From: Nosema muscidifuracis
Taxonomy: Eukaryota; Microsporidia; Nosematidae
Direction of reading: 5' to 3'
Length of the DNA: 64,000 nucleotides
Assembly: GCA_028335825.1 (NCBI GenBank)
Contig: JAIOKI010000016.1
Location: forward strand, 310,001 to 374,000
Position numbers and translations under genes: made by a program. The notes beneath the pieces were generated by a model. It was not told where the DNA came from, made no database searches, and saw only the letters and a list, made by a program, of their open reading frames with translations. Shown piece by piece: positions 36,977-46,074 of the stretch (position 1 is the stretch's first letter; each line of letters opens with the position of its first letter).

Positions 36977-38512
36977 TTAATAAATATCCTCTGCTTTACT
37001 ATTTAATCCTAATTTAAATTTCCTATTCAAATATATTAAAAATCCTGTAAGTAAAGATGCTAAAATAGACACTCCTATTATAAATATTTCTACATACTTA
37101 AAATTATTAGTATTTGATACGAGATATCCAAGTAAAACTGGTGAAATTGTAAATGCAAAATTAAGTACACAAAAAATTATTGCAAATCCATTAGTTAAAT
37201 TATTTTCTGATACTAAATTTGGTATACAAGGCCAATAACAATTAACAAATGGTCCAGCTACTCCAAGTATACTTACTAAAATGTAAGGTGTTCCTGTTTT
37301 AAGAGCAAATCCTATATGAGCTGTTATTAATAAAGTACATCCACCAAGTATAAAAAATATTTTTTGTCCAAATCTATCAACTAATATTCCTACAATAGGA
37401 GTAAGAAATAATCCAAGAATTTCAATAATAGAAAGTAATTTTCCTGTTTCAATTGAATTAATATTATATCTATCATTAAATAAAATTGGAGCTAGTGAAT
37501 AAAAAGGAGCCCATATTAAAGAAATACAAAATGAAATTATAGCTAATAAAACAAATGTAGAATGAAAAGATTTTGCTTGTTTATAATTTGGTTCATAAAA
37601 TATCATATCATTTTCTATGGTACATTGTTTAGGATCAAAATTATTCAATTGTCTTGATACTTCAGATGGATAATCTTTCTTAACAGATTCCCATGGAGTA
37701 AAAGGTGATTCATTAAAATCTACTTCATAAAATATATTAGAATAATCTATATTAAATAATGACTTATTATTATCTATATTAGATGATTTTATTATTTCTC
37801 CATTCTGATCCATATTGTAACAAACATCTTCAAAATTTACTGATTTCTCTATATTTTTATTTATAATTTTATTTTCTAACATAAGAACATTTCCTGATTT
37901 TTGATTCCTTAATAAATCATTAAGTAACATGCTACATATAACACTTAAAAAAGTTAATATTATTCCTAAACTACATGGTAAAATATTATGAATTTTTTCT
38001 GCTAATATAGGAGTACATGTAAAATTAAGTATAGCACCTAATCTTGTAATACTAGAAAAAAGTCCCATTGTAAAAGCTAAATCTTTTCCTTTAAATTCTT
38101 TTGATAATAATCTATTAGATAATACAGAAAAACTTTCTCCACCAAGTCCATAAGCAAATCTTCCTATAATCATAAGATTAAAATGAGATTTATAAACTCC
38201 AAAAGAATAAATAATTTGACCTAAAAGAACTAGAAAACATAATATTTCAGAAATTATACTTAAATTAATAGATGAAGACCATCCAAATGCTAAAGGTATA
38301 AGAATATTTGGTAAAGCATATATTGAATATAACATAGCAAGCTTATTTGCTTTATTAGAATTATTACCATAATTTATAGACCCATTTAAAGCTGCTGGTA
38401 AATCATAAATAAAAGAAAAGCTCATTAAAATGATGCTAGTTAAAATTAATATCTTGTATCTCTCTTCCATACAAGAAAACAAATAAAATATTTTTGTATC
38501 GGTATGTTTCAT
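36977..38512 (-). CDS. MFSD1-like major facilitator transporter
   Basis: 511 residues, about 12 membrane helices with a roughly 90-residue soluble loop between helices 6 and 7. Family features: IYDLPAALN in the first loop, and GRFAYGLGGESFSVLSN followed by FKGKDLAFTMGL and RLGAILNF, which match MFSD1 ('GRF-x-FG-x-GGES' and 'WFKGKEL'). Animal MFSD1 is a lysosomal dipeptide uniporter; here substrate and membrane are unknown. The start is uncertain: ATGs at 38512 and 38470 (MEERYKILIL) are both possible and neither has a CCC block. The first codons lie inside a tandem-repeat array extending upstream. Confidence 0.8.
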   Translation of the reverse strand: MKHTDTKIFYLFSCMEERYKILILTSIILMSFSFIYDLPAALNGSINYGNNSNKANKLAMLYSIYALPNILIPLAFGWSSSINLSIISEILCFLVLLGQIIYSFGVYKSHFNLMIIGRFAYGLGGESFSVLSNRLLSKEFKGKDLAFTMGLFSSITRLGAILNFTCTPILAEKIHNILPCSLGIILTFLSVICSMLLNDLLRNQKSGNVLMLENKIINKNIEKSVNFEDVCYNMDQNGEIIKSSNIDNNKSLFNIDYSNIFYEVDFNESPFTPWESVKKDYPSEVSRQLNNFDPKQCTIENDMIFYEPNYKQAKSFHSTFVLLAIISFCISLIWAPFYSLAPILFNDRYNINSIETGKLLSIIEILGLFLTPIVGILVDRFGQKIFFILGGCTLLITAHIGFALKTGTPYILVSILGVAGPFVNCYWPCIPNLVSENNLTNGFAIIFCVLNFAFTISPVLLGYLVSNTNNFKYVEIFIIGVSILASLLTGFLIYLNRKFKLGLNSKAEDIY

Positions 38513-38880
38513 ACCAGATTTATAAATACAAATTATAATTTAATTTGTCAGTAGATAAATTTTATAATATTTTTGTATTAGATTTATAAATATAAATTAT
38601 AATTTAATTTGTCAGTAGATAAATTTTATAATATTTTTGTATTTCTCTTCCATACAAGAAAATAAATAAAATATTTCTTTACCAGATTTATAAATACAAA
38701 TTATAATTTAATTTGTCAGTAGATAAATTTTATAATATTTTTGTATTTCTCTTCCATACAAGAAAATAAATAAAATATTTTCTATAGGTATGTTTTACCA
38801 AATTTATAATTTAATTTGTCAGTAGATAAATTTTAAAATATTTTTTACCAAATTTATAATTTAATTCGTCAGTAAATAAT
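38461..38880. repeat. composite tandem-repeat array spanning one start codon and one stop codon
   Basis: The phrase tctcttccatacaagaaaa, which encodes the early codons of the MFSD1-like gene on the minus strand, recurs at 38461, 38644 and 38748. The phrase aatttgtcagtagataaattt recurs at 38542, 38606, 38710, 38813 and (diverged) 38863. The last copy carries the final codons and TGA stop of the NIF-like gene. The intergenic space thus consists wholly of repeats including both gene ends. Confidence 0.85.
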
Positions 38881-39546
38881 TTTTCTTTTATACAATGTAT
38901 TCATAGTTTCTAATAAAATTTTATCATCTGGATCACCAAAATAAGGAGGGACTATAATTTTATATTTTGGAGAATAAAAATAATAACTAATTTTATAATC
39001 CATTACTAAAATATCATTAAAATTTCTAGGAATGAGTGTTATATTCTTAATAATTCTATTATCAAAATATCCACACCAATCTCCTCCCAATACATAACTT
39101 ATTCTATTATAAATATCAAATCTTTTTGTTATAAATTCTGCAAAATTAGAACTAGCTGTGGTATAAATTATAATTTCATATCTTGTAGAAATTAATTCAA
39201 TAAATTCTTTAAGAAAAGGTCTTTCTTTTACATAAATTTTCATTGGATTTTCTTTTATATAATAATTATATATATGATCAGAATTTGGTATTTTAGTATA
39301 TGAAGCATATATTAAAGTATGATTCAATTCAATTACTATTGTTTTTTTAAATATTAATCTTTTTCTAAATAAATATAATTCATCAAATTCAACTATCTGT
39401 CTTTTTTGATAAACTAAAGAATGTGATGGATCTATTTTATATCCTAATTTTTTAAGATTATTTATAACATAATCATAATTATCATGTATTACACATTTAG
39501 AATTACAACATTTGAAAAAATCTAAAATTTTAGATATAAATCTCAT
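38869..39546 (-). CDS. NIF/FCP1-family protein with degraded catalytic motif
   Basis: 225 residues. The FCP1-homology (CTD-phosphatase-like, HAD) domain is clear: RPFLKEFIELISTRYEIIIYTTAS, GGDWCGYF, LVMDYK, and a final YFGDPDDKILLETM. The catalytic motif, normally 'LDLDETL', reads IELNHTL here: both aspartates are replaced (E and N). The later 'VDNSP' segment is MDYKIS. It should therefore be unable to form the phospho-aspartate and may act as a binding pseudophosphatase. No membrane anchor is obvious; an N-terminal cluster CCNSKC is present. Start motif TATCCCTTATG. It is divergent from a PPP phosphatase gene. Confidence 0.8.
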   Translation of the reverse strand: MRFISKILDFFKCCNSKCVIHDNYDYVINNLKKLGYKIDPSHSLVYQKRQIVEFDELYLFRKRLIFKKTIVIELNHTLIYASYTKIPNSDHIYNYYIKENPMKIYVKERPFLKEFIELISTRYEIIIYTTASSNFAEFITKRFDIYNRISYVLGGDWCGYFDNRIIKNITLIPRNFNDILVMDYKISYYFYSPKYKIIVPPYFGDPDDKILLETMNTLYKRKIIY

Positions 39547-39671
39547 AAGGGATATTTGAAAATATTCTAGTTTGTTATTTTATAATTTGTTTGTCTGATT
39601 CTTAATTATATTATTTTTTAAAATGATGAACTATTTATATTACAATAATAATTTTCAGTTATTAATCCCCA
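39547..39671. promoter_or_regulatory. 125-bp divergent promoter
   Basis: Shared upstream region of the NIF-like gene (minus) and the PPP phosphatase gene (plus). A GGG at 39549-39551 serves as the minus-strand CCC motif, and a CCCC at 39667-39670 serves the plus gene. Confidence 0.5.
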
Positions 39672-40574
39672 ATGAATCTCGTTAATATTTTTGAAGATTT
39701 AAAAAATGGAAAACTACCAGATATAAATATATTAAATAAAATTATAGATGAAGCTTCTTCGATTTTAGTCGAAGAACCAAATGTTTTGTACTTAAGTTCA
39801 CCCATAAATGTTGTAGGAGATTTACATGGTCAATATTATGATTTCTTAAAAATATTAGATCTATTTGGAATGCCAAGTATGGAAAATAAATATCTTTTTC
39901 TTGGTGATTATGTTGATAGAGGTCTTAATTCTGTTGAAATTGTTATTTCAGTATTAATTCTTAAAATATTATATAGAAATGAAATATTTTTGATAAGAGG
40001 GAATCATGAATCAAAAGGAATGGGAATTACTTATACTTTTAGGGATGAGTGTAGAGTAAAATATAATATTTCTACTTTTTTAAGATTTTGTGAATTTTTT
40101 ACATTTTTACCTGTTTGTGCTATAATTGATAATAGAGTTTTATGCATACATGGTGGTCTTACTCCAAATCTGAATATTGAAGTTTTAAAATTAGAAGATA
40201 GATTTGAAGAACTTCCTGTTTTTCATGATATATATTGGAGTGATCCAGATGAATATGTAATGAAATATGAAGAGAGTTCAAGAGGAGCAGGATATTTATT
40301 TGGTGAAGATGACACAAAAAGATTTTTACAAGAAAATAATCTTCAATGTATAGTTAGATCCCATCAGCTTGTTGAATCTGGTTTTGATTCTAAATTTGGT
40401 GGAAAAGTTTTAACTGTATGGAGTGCACCTAATTATGTTTATACTCATGAAAATGGGGCTTCTATTCTATATATAAAAGATGATGTACTTATTCCTAAAT
40501 ATTTTGACAAAGCTGAACCACAATATATCGAAGATAAAATGTATGAATATTATCAGGAATATCTCAATAATTAA
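39672..40574 (+). CDS. PPP-family serine/threonine phosphatase catalytic subunit
   Basis: 300 residues, a bare PPP core. All metal and phosphate ligands are visible: GDLHGQYYD, GDYVDRG, RGNHES, CIHGG, and RSHQLV in the last third. SAPNY is kept in WSAPNYVY. The SSRGAGYLFGED segment is like PP2A/PP4/PP6 rather than PP1 ('GVSYTFG'), and the C-terminal YFL tail of PP2A is missing. The family acts as catalytic subunit with separate regulators. Assignment within the PPP family is uncertain; calcineurin is a less likely alternative, since its long C-terminal helix is missing. Start motif ATCCCCAATG. Confidence 0.9.
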   Translation: MNLVNIFEDLKNGKLPDINILNKIIDEASSILVEEPNVLYLSSPINVVGDLHGQYYDFLKILDLFGMPSMENKYLFLGDYVDRGLNSVEIVISVLILKILYRNEIFLIRGNHESKGMGITYTFRDECRVKYNISTFLRFCEFFTFLPVCAIIDNRVLCIHGGLTPNLNIEVLKLEDRFEELPVFHDIYWSDPDEYVMKYEESSRGAGYLFGEDDTKRFLQENNLQCIVRSHQLVESGFDSKFGGKVLTVWSAPNYVYTHENGASILYIKDDVLIPKYFDKAEPQYIEDKMYEYYQEYLNN

Positions 40575-40968
40575 ATTATTTGATTATGGTTAATTTTGTA
40601 AATTAATTATATAAAATAAAATATATTTGGGATGATATCAGTAGAGTCAATTTCTAAACATATATTTTTCATTTTCATTCCTTTAAAGTCGTTTTTATTT
40701 ATGGTATTTAAAAATAAATTAATTATGAAGTTATTAACGTTTATGCTTTTGGTACAGCCAAGACTGGATTTTTCTTTTGCATTTATATTTCTAGAATATT
40801 TTCCTCAAATTTTATGCTATAAAAAAAATATTTATACATAAAAAAATTATTTTGTTGTATTAAATTTTATTAAAAATAAACAGTTGTTCGTATTTTCTAC
40901 TCATATTTTAAAATAAAAATCAGCTTCTGATTTTAGAAAATAAATTTTTTATTTTTTTAGCCCACAAA
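40575..40968. other. 394-bp gap, one doubtful small frame
   Basis: A 69-codon frame at 40632-40841 starts MISVESISKH directly after TTTGGG and is very hydrophobic. With no CCC motif and no recognisable feature it is not called as a gene. The right end holds TAGCCCACAAAATG, the start motif of eL42. Confidence 0.4.
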
Positions 40969-41280
40969 ATGGTAAACCTCCCAAAATCAAGAAGAACTCA
41001 CTGTGCTCATTGTAATGCACATACTGTTCACAAAGTTACATTATACAAGAAAGGAAAAGATAATCCTGATGCTAAAGGTAACAGAAGATACAGACTTAAA
41101 CAAAAGACAATTGGTCAGACTAGACCAATTTTACAGAGAAAGGCTAAGCTTACAAAGAAAATTATGTTGAAACTTGAATGCCCAAAATGTAAGAAGATTC
41201 ATCAAAAAGTTTGCAAGAGAGCTAAACACGTTGTTATGGGCGGTGAAAAGAAGAGAAAGAACGAAGCTTTAGATTATTAA
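40969..41280 (+). CDS. RPL42: ribosomal protein eL42 (L44/L36a)
   Basis: 103 residues, complete family length (about 105). [23 protein letters not shown] opens a zinc-ribbon whose other half is [11 protein letters not shown]; four cysteines are kept. The KYDRK-equivalent segment reads [16 protein letters not shown]. The position of Pro/Gln relevant to cycloheximide sensitivity in fungi (about residue 54) falls in QTRPILQRK. Part of the 60S E-site. Start motif AGCCCACAAAATG; intronless. It begins a close plus-strand run with CIA2 and RAD6. Confidence 0.97.
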   Translation: MVNLPKSRRTHCAHCNAHTVHKVTLYKKGKDNPDAKGNRRYRLKQKTIGQTRPILQRKAKLTKKIMLKLECPKCKKIHQKVCKRAKHVVMGGEKKRKNEALDY

Positions 41281-41308
41281 AAGTTTTATTTATTTTCTTT
41301 TTTACCCT

Positions 41309-41812
41309 ATGAATTTATCTCCAAAAATTAAATCTGAAAAGTTTGAGGAAAGAAAAGAACTCGTTTTTGAAAATTCTACTTTGACTGAAATATCAGTCGA
41401 TACAGTTTTTGAATTAATACGAGACATAAAAGATCCCGAACATTCTTTTTCACTTGAAGAATTACAAGTCGTTAGAAAAGAATTAATTAAAATATATCAG
41501 ATAACAGGTGAAGGATTATGTCTTAACATTGGTCTTCCAATAGAATGTATAAGTTTAGAATTCGAGCCTACAATTCCTCATTGTTCAATGGCGGCTATTA
41601 TTGGACTCTCAATAAAGATTCTCTTACAGAAATATATTAAAAATTATTTGATCAATGTAAATATCGTTGAAGGAACACATGTTAATGATAAATTTTTAAA
41701 CAAACAACTTAGAGATAAAGATAGAGTCCAAGCTGCTTCTGAAAATGAATCATTGATTGAAGTGATAGATGAATGTACTTTAATAATTCAAAACAAATAT
41801 AATTTAAAATAA
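41309..41812 (+). CDS. CIA2: cytosolic Fe-S targeting protein CIA2 (MIP18 family)
   Basis: 167 residues. The MIP18/DUF59 domain is nearly complete: ELIRDIKDPEHSFSLEELQVV, then FEPTIPHCSMAAIIGLSI with the reactive Cys in HCSMA, then GTHVNDKFLNKQLRDKDRV. Length fits CIAO2/Cia2. In the CIA targeting complex with CIA1 and MMS19 it hands 4Fe-4S clusters to nuclear/cytosolic proteins such as DNA polymerases and helicases. This fits Microsporidia, whose mitosomes serve Fe-S biogenesis. Start motif TACCCTATG; it lies 28 bp after eL42 and 15 bp before RAD6. Confidence 0.95.
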   Translation: MNLSPKIKSEKFEERKELVFENSTLTEISVDTVFELIRDIKDPEHSFSLEELQVVRKELIKIYQITGEGLCLNIGLPIECISLEFEPTIPHCSMAAIIGLSIKILLQKYIKNYLINVNIVEGTHVNDKFLNKQLRDKDRVQAASENESLIEVIDECTLIIQNKYNLK

Positions 41813-41827
41813 ATTTTTTTTAAGCCC

Positions 41828-42295
41828 ATGAATTCTTCAGCGCAGAAGAGATTAATGAAAGATCTGAGTACGATCAAAAATAATACTGATAAGACTATTT
41901 ATGCTTGTCCTGTAGAAAATAATATGTTTCTATGGGTAGCAGTAATTCTTGGACCAGAAAGTACACCATTTGAAGATGGAACTTTTAGTTTATTGATGAT
42001 GTTTGATAATACTTATCCACAGAATCCTCCTAAAATTAAGTTTTTATCTGAAATGTTTCATCCAAATATTTATCCAAATGGAGAATTATGTCTTGATATG
42101 CTTAAAAATAGATGGTCACCTAGTTATGATATACTTGGTATATTAATATCAGTACAGTCTTTGTTAAATGATCCAAATATTAAATCTCCTGCAAATATCG
42201 AGGCTGCGAATTTATATGAAAAAGATTTTAAAGAGTATGCAAACAAAGTTAAAGAAACTGTGGAAAAAAGTTGGATGGATGTAGAAACAAAGTAA
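41828..42295 (+). CDS. RAD6: ubiquitin-conjugating enzyme E2, RAD6/UBC2 type
   Basis: 155 residues. Canonical E2 core: GPESTPFEDGTFSLLMMF, YPQNPPKIKFLSEMFHPNIYPNGELCLDML, with the catalytic Cys in ELCLDML and the preceding HPN motif. The N-terminus SAQKRLMKDL and VKETVEKSW end match Rad6/UBE2A; the acidic yeast tail is missing, as in animals. It ubiquitinates PCNA with Rad18 and H2B with Bre1. Only 15 bp after CIA2; AAGCCCATG is the start motif, immediately adjacent to the ATG. Confidence 0.92.
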   Translation: MNSSAQKRLMKDLSTIKNNTDKTIYACPVENNMFLWVAVILGPESTPFEDGTFSLLMMFDNTYPQNPPKIKFLSEMFHPNIYPNGELCLDMLKNRWSPSYDILGILISVQSLLNDPNIKSPANIEAANLYEKDFKEYANKVKETVEKSWMDVETK

Positions 42296-42380
42296 AGTAT
42301 AAAGAAAAATTAAATCAATTGTGAGACTTTTTGATATTTTTAAATAATAAAAAGATTATTTGTGGATTTTAATATAAAAA

Positions 42381-42571
42381 TTTAAAAGTTAGCATTTCTT
42401 TATTTCGCATTAATAAAAATTCTCATTTTATGAATAGAAAAAAATTTAAAAGTTAATATTTCTTTATTTCGCATCAATAAAAATTCTCATTTTATGAATA
42501 GAAAAAAATTTAAAAGTTAACATTTCTTTATTTCGCATTAATGAAAATTTTCATTCTATGAATGGAAAAAA
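42381..42571. repeat. 64-bp tandem repeat, three copies
   Basis: Units beginning tttaaaagtta start at 42381, 42445 and 42509, each 64 bp, with few differences. The array ends exactly at the stop codon of the secreted unknown (42572). The phrase tctttatttcgcat marks the unit. Confidence 0.9.
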
Positions 42572-43150
42572 TTAACTAATAAAAAAAATAAATGGGCTTT
42601 TTCTTCTCTCATTTTTAATCTCATCCTCTATATCTTCTTTTAGATCGGTAATATAATTTAAAATTTCCTTAATAATCGGAATAATATCTTTGCTATAAGT
42701 ATCATTAACTAAAAATAATAATGATAAGTTATTTTTTTCTATTAAATCTAATTCTTTATATTCTTGTATATTATTAAGATCAAACATATTGATAAAATTA
42801 TACAGAAAATCAGCATATTTTTTCAAATCTATAATTAATTTTTTTCTATTATTTTTATTATTTTGCAAGATATGTTCTTCAATTTCTTTAATCACAAAGT
42901 ATTGTTCGTTATGTTTTTCTATATTTTTAAAAATAACATCTATAAATTTATTCGATATTTTTTCTATATTTGAATTTTTATAATAATTGAACTTTTTTAG
43001 ATTGACATGTGTAGAATAATTTCTCAAGCTTATATTCAATTTTTCGTAATTTTTTTTAAAAATAGTAAACTTCTTAATTTCATTCTTATAACTACAACAT
43101 TGTAAAGTAGCAAATATTCTTAGTAGATATAATAATAATAAGCAGCTCAT
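42572..43150 (-). CDS. predicted secreted protein, unknown
   Basis: 192 residues. Residues 1-18 (MSCLLLLYLLRIFATLQC) look like a signal peptide with a possible cleavage after QC-C. The remainder is helical, rich in K, N, I and E, with no membrane span and no recognised domain. Start motif AGCCCTATATG. The 3' end abuts a 64-bp repeat array. It borders the gene-poor 43-50 kb region. Confidence 0.7.
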   Translation of the reverse strand: MSCLLLLYLLRIFATLQCCSYKNEIKKFTIFKKNYEKLNISLRNYSTHVNLKKFNYYKNSNIEKISNKFIDVIFKNIEKHNEQYFVIKEIEEHILQNNKNNRKKLIIDLKKYADFLYNFINMFDLNNIQEYKELDLIEKNNLSLLFLVNDTYSKDIIPIIKEILNYITDLKEDIEDEIKNERRKSPFIFFIS

Positions 43151-45327
43151 ATAGGGCTAAGTAAAAAAATTATTTAAATAGTAATCAAATTAAAAATTTT
43201 TGCTAAAATTAAGATAAATAAAAAAGAATAATCCATTAAGAGTAAGCAATTGAATAAACAATTGTAATATTAAAAATATATTTTTCACTTTGTTTTGTAT
43301 TTAATTTTGTCCTGTATTAAAGGAACTTTGTTAAACTTCAAAAAATATTCAACTAAACTTTTAATTTCATTTCAATACCCATTCTTGTGGTTCTCTGTAC
43401 CCTTTCTATATGATGACTCATTTAATCTCTTCTTCTATAGGTTACTCATAATCTTCTTAAATAAAATATATATTCTTTTTTTAACAATTATTTTTTAATT
43501 TATTCTTATTTAAATTTCTACGAAGCTTTTTCCTATTCTTCAATTTTTTAAATTTTTGAATATCTCTAAACAGCTTCCTTTTTAAATTTAGTTATGTATT
43601 TGTTTGTGATATTGACTTAGAAATTTAAAAAAAGTAGTGATATATTATAATATATCACAACTTTGATTTCAAAGATAATAGAAAAGTAATTAAATTAAAT
43701 TTTTAAAATTAAAATATTTTTTTACAGAAATTAGAAGATATAATGAATAAAAAATCTATTACTTTATACAAACTAAATTCATTCTAAGACCTAAACTTTG
43801 GTGTAATTCAAAATATATTAATTATAAATTTTTGGTCTTACATCAACTAGAAAAAATTATTAAGAATTAAATATATTTTCAAAGAAATAATAAATGATTC
43901 ATATATAAAAACATTAGTATTTTGAAATGACAGCAATACTTAATTAATATTTATCATGATGACAAATCCACTTATTCTAATTTTTTTCAAAAATCTCACT
44001 ATATTTGATGTTATGTTGATTGACATTTAATTTAAAAAACTATATGTTTTATTCCAAGAGGAAGATATTAACGATAAATACTTTGAAATTAGTTATTTAA
44101 TAATTACTGTATATGGATTAGATAGAAATCTAAAAAATTAATATATCACATGTAAATGACGTGTTTATATGCAATACAAAATAATTTAATAAATCTACTA
44201 ATTATTTAGAGTTACTTAACTATTTATAAGTATTGTTTAAAGTGGATATTAAAGAATATTCAGTTTTTCTTTGAATTTGTATTCCATCTAAATGTTCTCA
44301 ATAATTTATTGAATATATGCCTGTATACGTGGAATAAACTCAGATTCATCTTGTATTTAGTATCGTTTTTTTGATATCTTGTCCAATATTTTTATATGAG
44401 ATTATTCTACTTAAAGTCATGTATTAAAGAGATTTCTTTGATCAGAAGTTATATCATCAATACATTAAATATTTGTATTTAGAAATATTACATAAATCTT
44501 TTGTTTCAAGAAGAATGTTTAGTTCTTTAGAAGATAGTTATTAACAGAATAAAAAATATAAATTTCTTATAATAGTATTAGATAATTACTTTGATATAAA
44601 TTTCTATTATTGTAGTTAAATACCAGTATTTTCAATTTTAATATCTTTAAATTAATGTTCTATTTAATATTATTATCTAATAGTGAATTTTATTTAGGAT
44701 ATTTGTCTTTTATATATAAGATATATTAAAAGTAAGCATTTGAATTTTATTAATAAAAATATGTCACTGATGATATAATAAACCGTTATAAGTTCATCAA
44801 TTTTATAAGATTAGCTATCTTTATTTATCAATTTAATGATTATTAGATAAATTTAAAGGGGTTAAAAATTACAAGTGAAGTAATGTTTTTTTATTTTAGG
44901 ATAACAATAAAATTAATTAAATAAACTCATTGATAATTACGTATAATCAGGAAATAAAAGAATAAAATTTATTTATGATTTAATTTGTTTATAAAAGTAA
45001 ATTAAGTTGTAAATAAATATTTTTAATAATTCAAAATATTCAAAGCAACGAGAATCAGCTCAGTATAGATTAAAGCTATGGCTCTGAGGTACAAAATAAG
45101 AAAATTAAGTTTGTTAATATTATTTAAATAAATCTGATTAACTAATCAAATGTAATTAAAACTTAATTAATAAAATGTTAAATAAAACCTTATATTTAAT
45201 CACTTGAGAAATTAATATTCATTTATTTAATTTTAATTTAGTTTATTAGTAATTAATCATTTTATTGTTTATATGATAAATTAACAAACCTTATTTTTCT
45301 ATAAAAAAAAATATATGTAAATAAACA
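43151..45327. other. 2.2-kb gene-poor region
   Basis: No supported gene. A start-motif-like GTACCC precedes an ATG pair at about 43411 that opens a 14-codon frame only. The segment 44303-44560 resembles another at 46409-46570, with the same two conserved blocks 98 and 102 bp apart, as if both were decayed copies of one sequence. A small imperfect hairpin (CTCAG...CTGAG, 45059-45088) stands out as less AT-rich. Confidence 0.5.
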
Positions 45328-46074
45328 ATGGCAGGCAATAAAGGATCCAAAAACAAATCTAGTTCAAAAAAATCATCATCTAAGAAATCAAAAGGTGGTA
45401 AGAAGAAGAAGAATTATAATCCTCAGTCAACATCTCATCTCATTTCTAGTTTTAATTCTTTATATACAAGGAGCATTGAAGAAGCGAACAATAATCATAT
45501 AGTGAAAGCTGATGAGCCCGAGAGTCTTAAAGAAGCAAAGGAGAATAGTATAGTAAAAGCTGATGAGTCAAAGAATATTGATGAAATAATTGAGAATCGT
45601 ATAGTGAAAGCTGATGAGCCCGAGAGTCTTAAAGAAATAAATGAGAATCATATAGTGAAAGCTGATGAGTCAAAGAATATTGATGAAATAATTGAGAATC
45701 GTATAGTGAAAGCTGATGAGTCAACAAATCTATTCATATCTACTCATGAAGGTGATATATCAAAAGATAAATCAAATGAAGTTCCATTAACTACTTTTGA
45801 AGTCGATAAAAGTAGTCGCTGTTATGATATTGCTGCATTGATCAAGTATTACAACGAAGGTGAAAAGAATAAATGTTTAAAGAATAATATTCCTGATGTA
45901 TCGCATGATATAATGAACAATTGCAAAATCGAAAGACCTATTACAGTAACTTCAATATATTTAGACTGTCTGAGAAATAAAGCAAAAGAAAAAATAATTA
46001 GAGAAGTAGAAATAATTGAAAGATCATTTGATTTCAGAAGTTTAATGAAAATGTGGAATGATTTATCCAAATAA
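45328..46074 (+). CDS. basic-tailed repeat protein, unknown
   Basis: 248 residues. Residues 1-29 are a Gly/Ser/Lys tail (SSSKKSKGGKKKK), a likely nuclear or nucleic-acid-binding signal. Residues about 57-131 hold four 17-residue units alternating two types: IVKADEPESLKE(x5) and IVKADESKNIDEIIENR, plus a partial fifth. The C-terminal 115 residues are unrelated and helical (MKMWNDL near the end). The start at 45328 has no CCC motif. Codon use looks coding throughout. It stands alone in a gene-poor region; probably a lineage-specific, fast-changing gene. Confidence 0.65.
   Translation: MAGNKGSKNKSSSKKSSSKKSKGGKKKKNYNPQSTSHLISSFNSLYTRSIEEANNNHIVKADEPESLKEAKENSIVKADESKNIDEIIENRIVKADEPESLKEINENHIVKADESKNIDEIIENRIVKADESTNLFISTHEGDISKDKSNEVPLTTFEVDKSSRCYDIAALIKYYNEGEKNKCLKNNIPDVSHDIMNNCKIERPITVTSIYLDCLRNKAKEKIIREVEIIERSFDFRSLMKMWNDLSK
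45498..45722. repeat. 51-bp in-frame coding repeats in a 102-bp alternating pattern
   Basis: Four 51-bp units, starting at 45498 with atagtgaaagctgatgag, alternate A-B-A'-B. The two B units are almost identical, and a 21-bp partial unit ends the array, so the 102-bp pair was probably duplicated as one block. Confidence 0.85.

Noticed and set aside
40632-40841. 69-residue hydrophobic frame after TTTGGG
   Set aside because: No CCC motif, no recognisable pattern, and AT-rich DNA readily gives hydrophobic frames of this size; kept only as a note in the gap entry.
40969-40978. ATGGTAAAC at the eL42 start as a 5' splice site
   Set aside because: The residues MVN are the normal eL42 N-terminus and the frame is complete without splicing.
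43295-43498. 67-residue hydrophobic frame in the 43-45 kb gap
   Set aside because: It opens with a TTG rather than ATG, has no motif, and shows no coding character.
45059-45088. U4 snRNA near 45.06 kb (AAAGCTATGGCTCTGAGG looked U4-like)
   Set aside because: It lacks the TTGCGCAG stretch that U4 needs to pair with the U6 seen at 24.3 kb.
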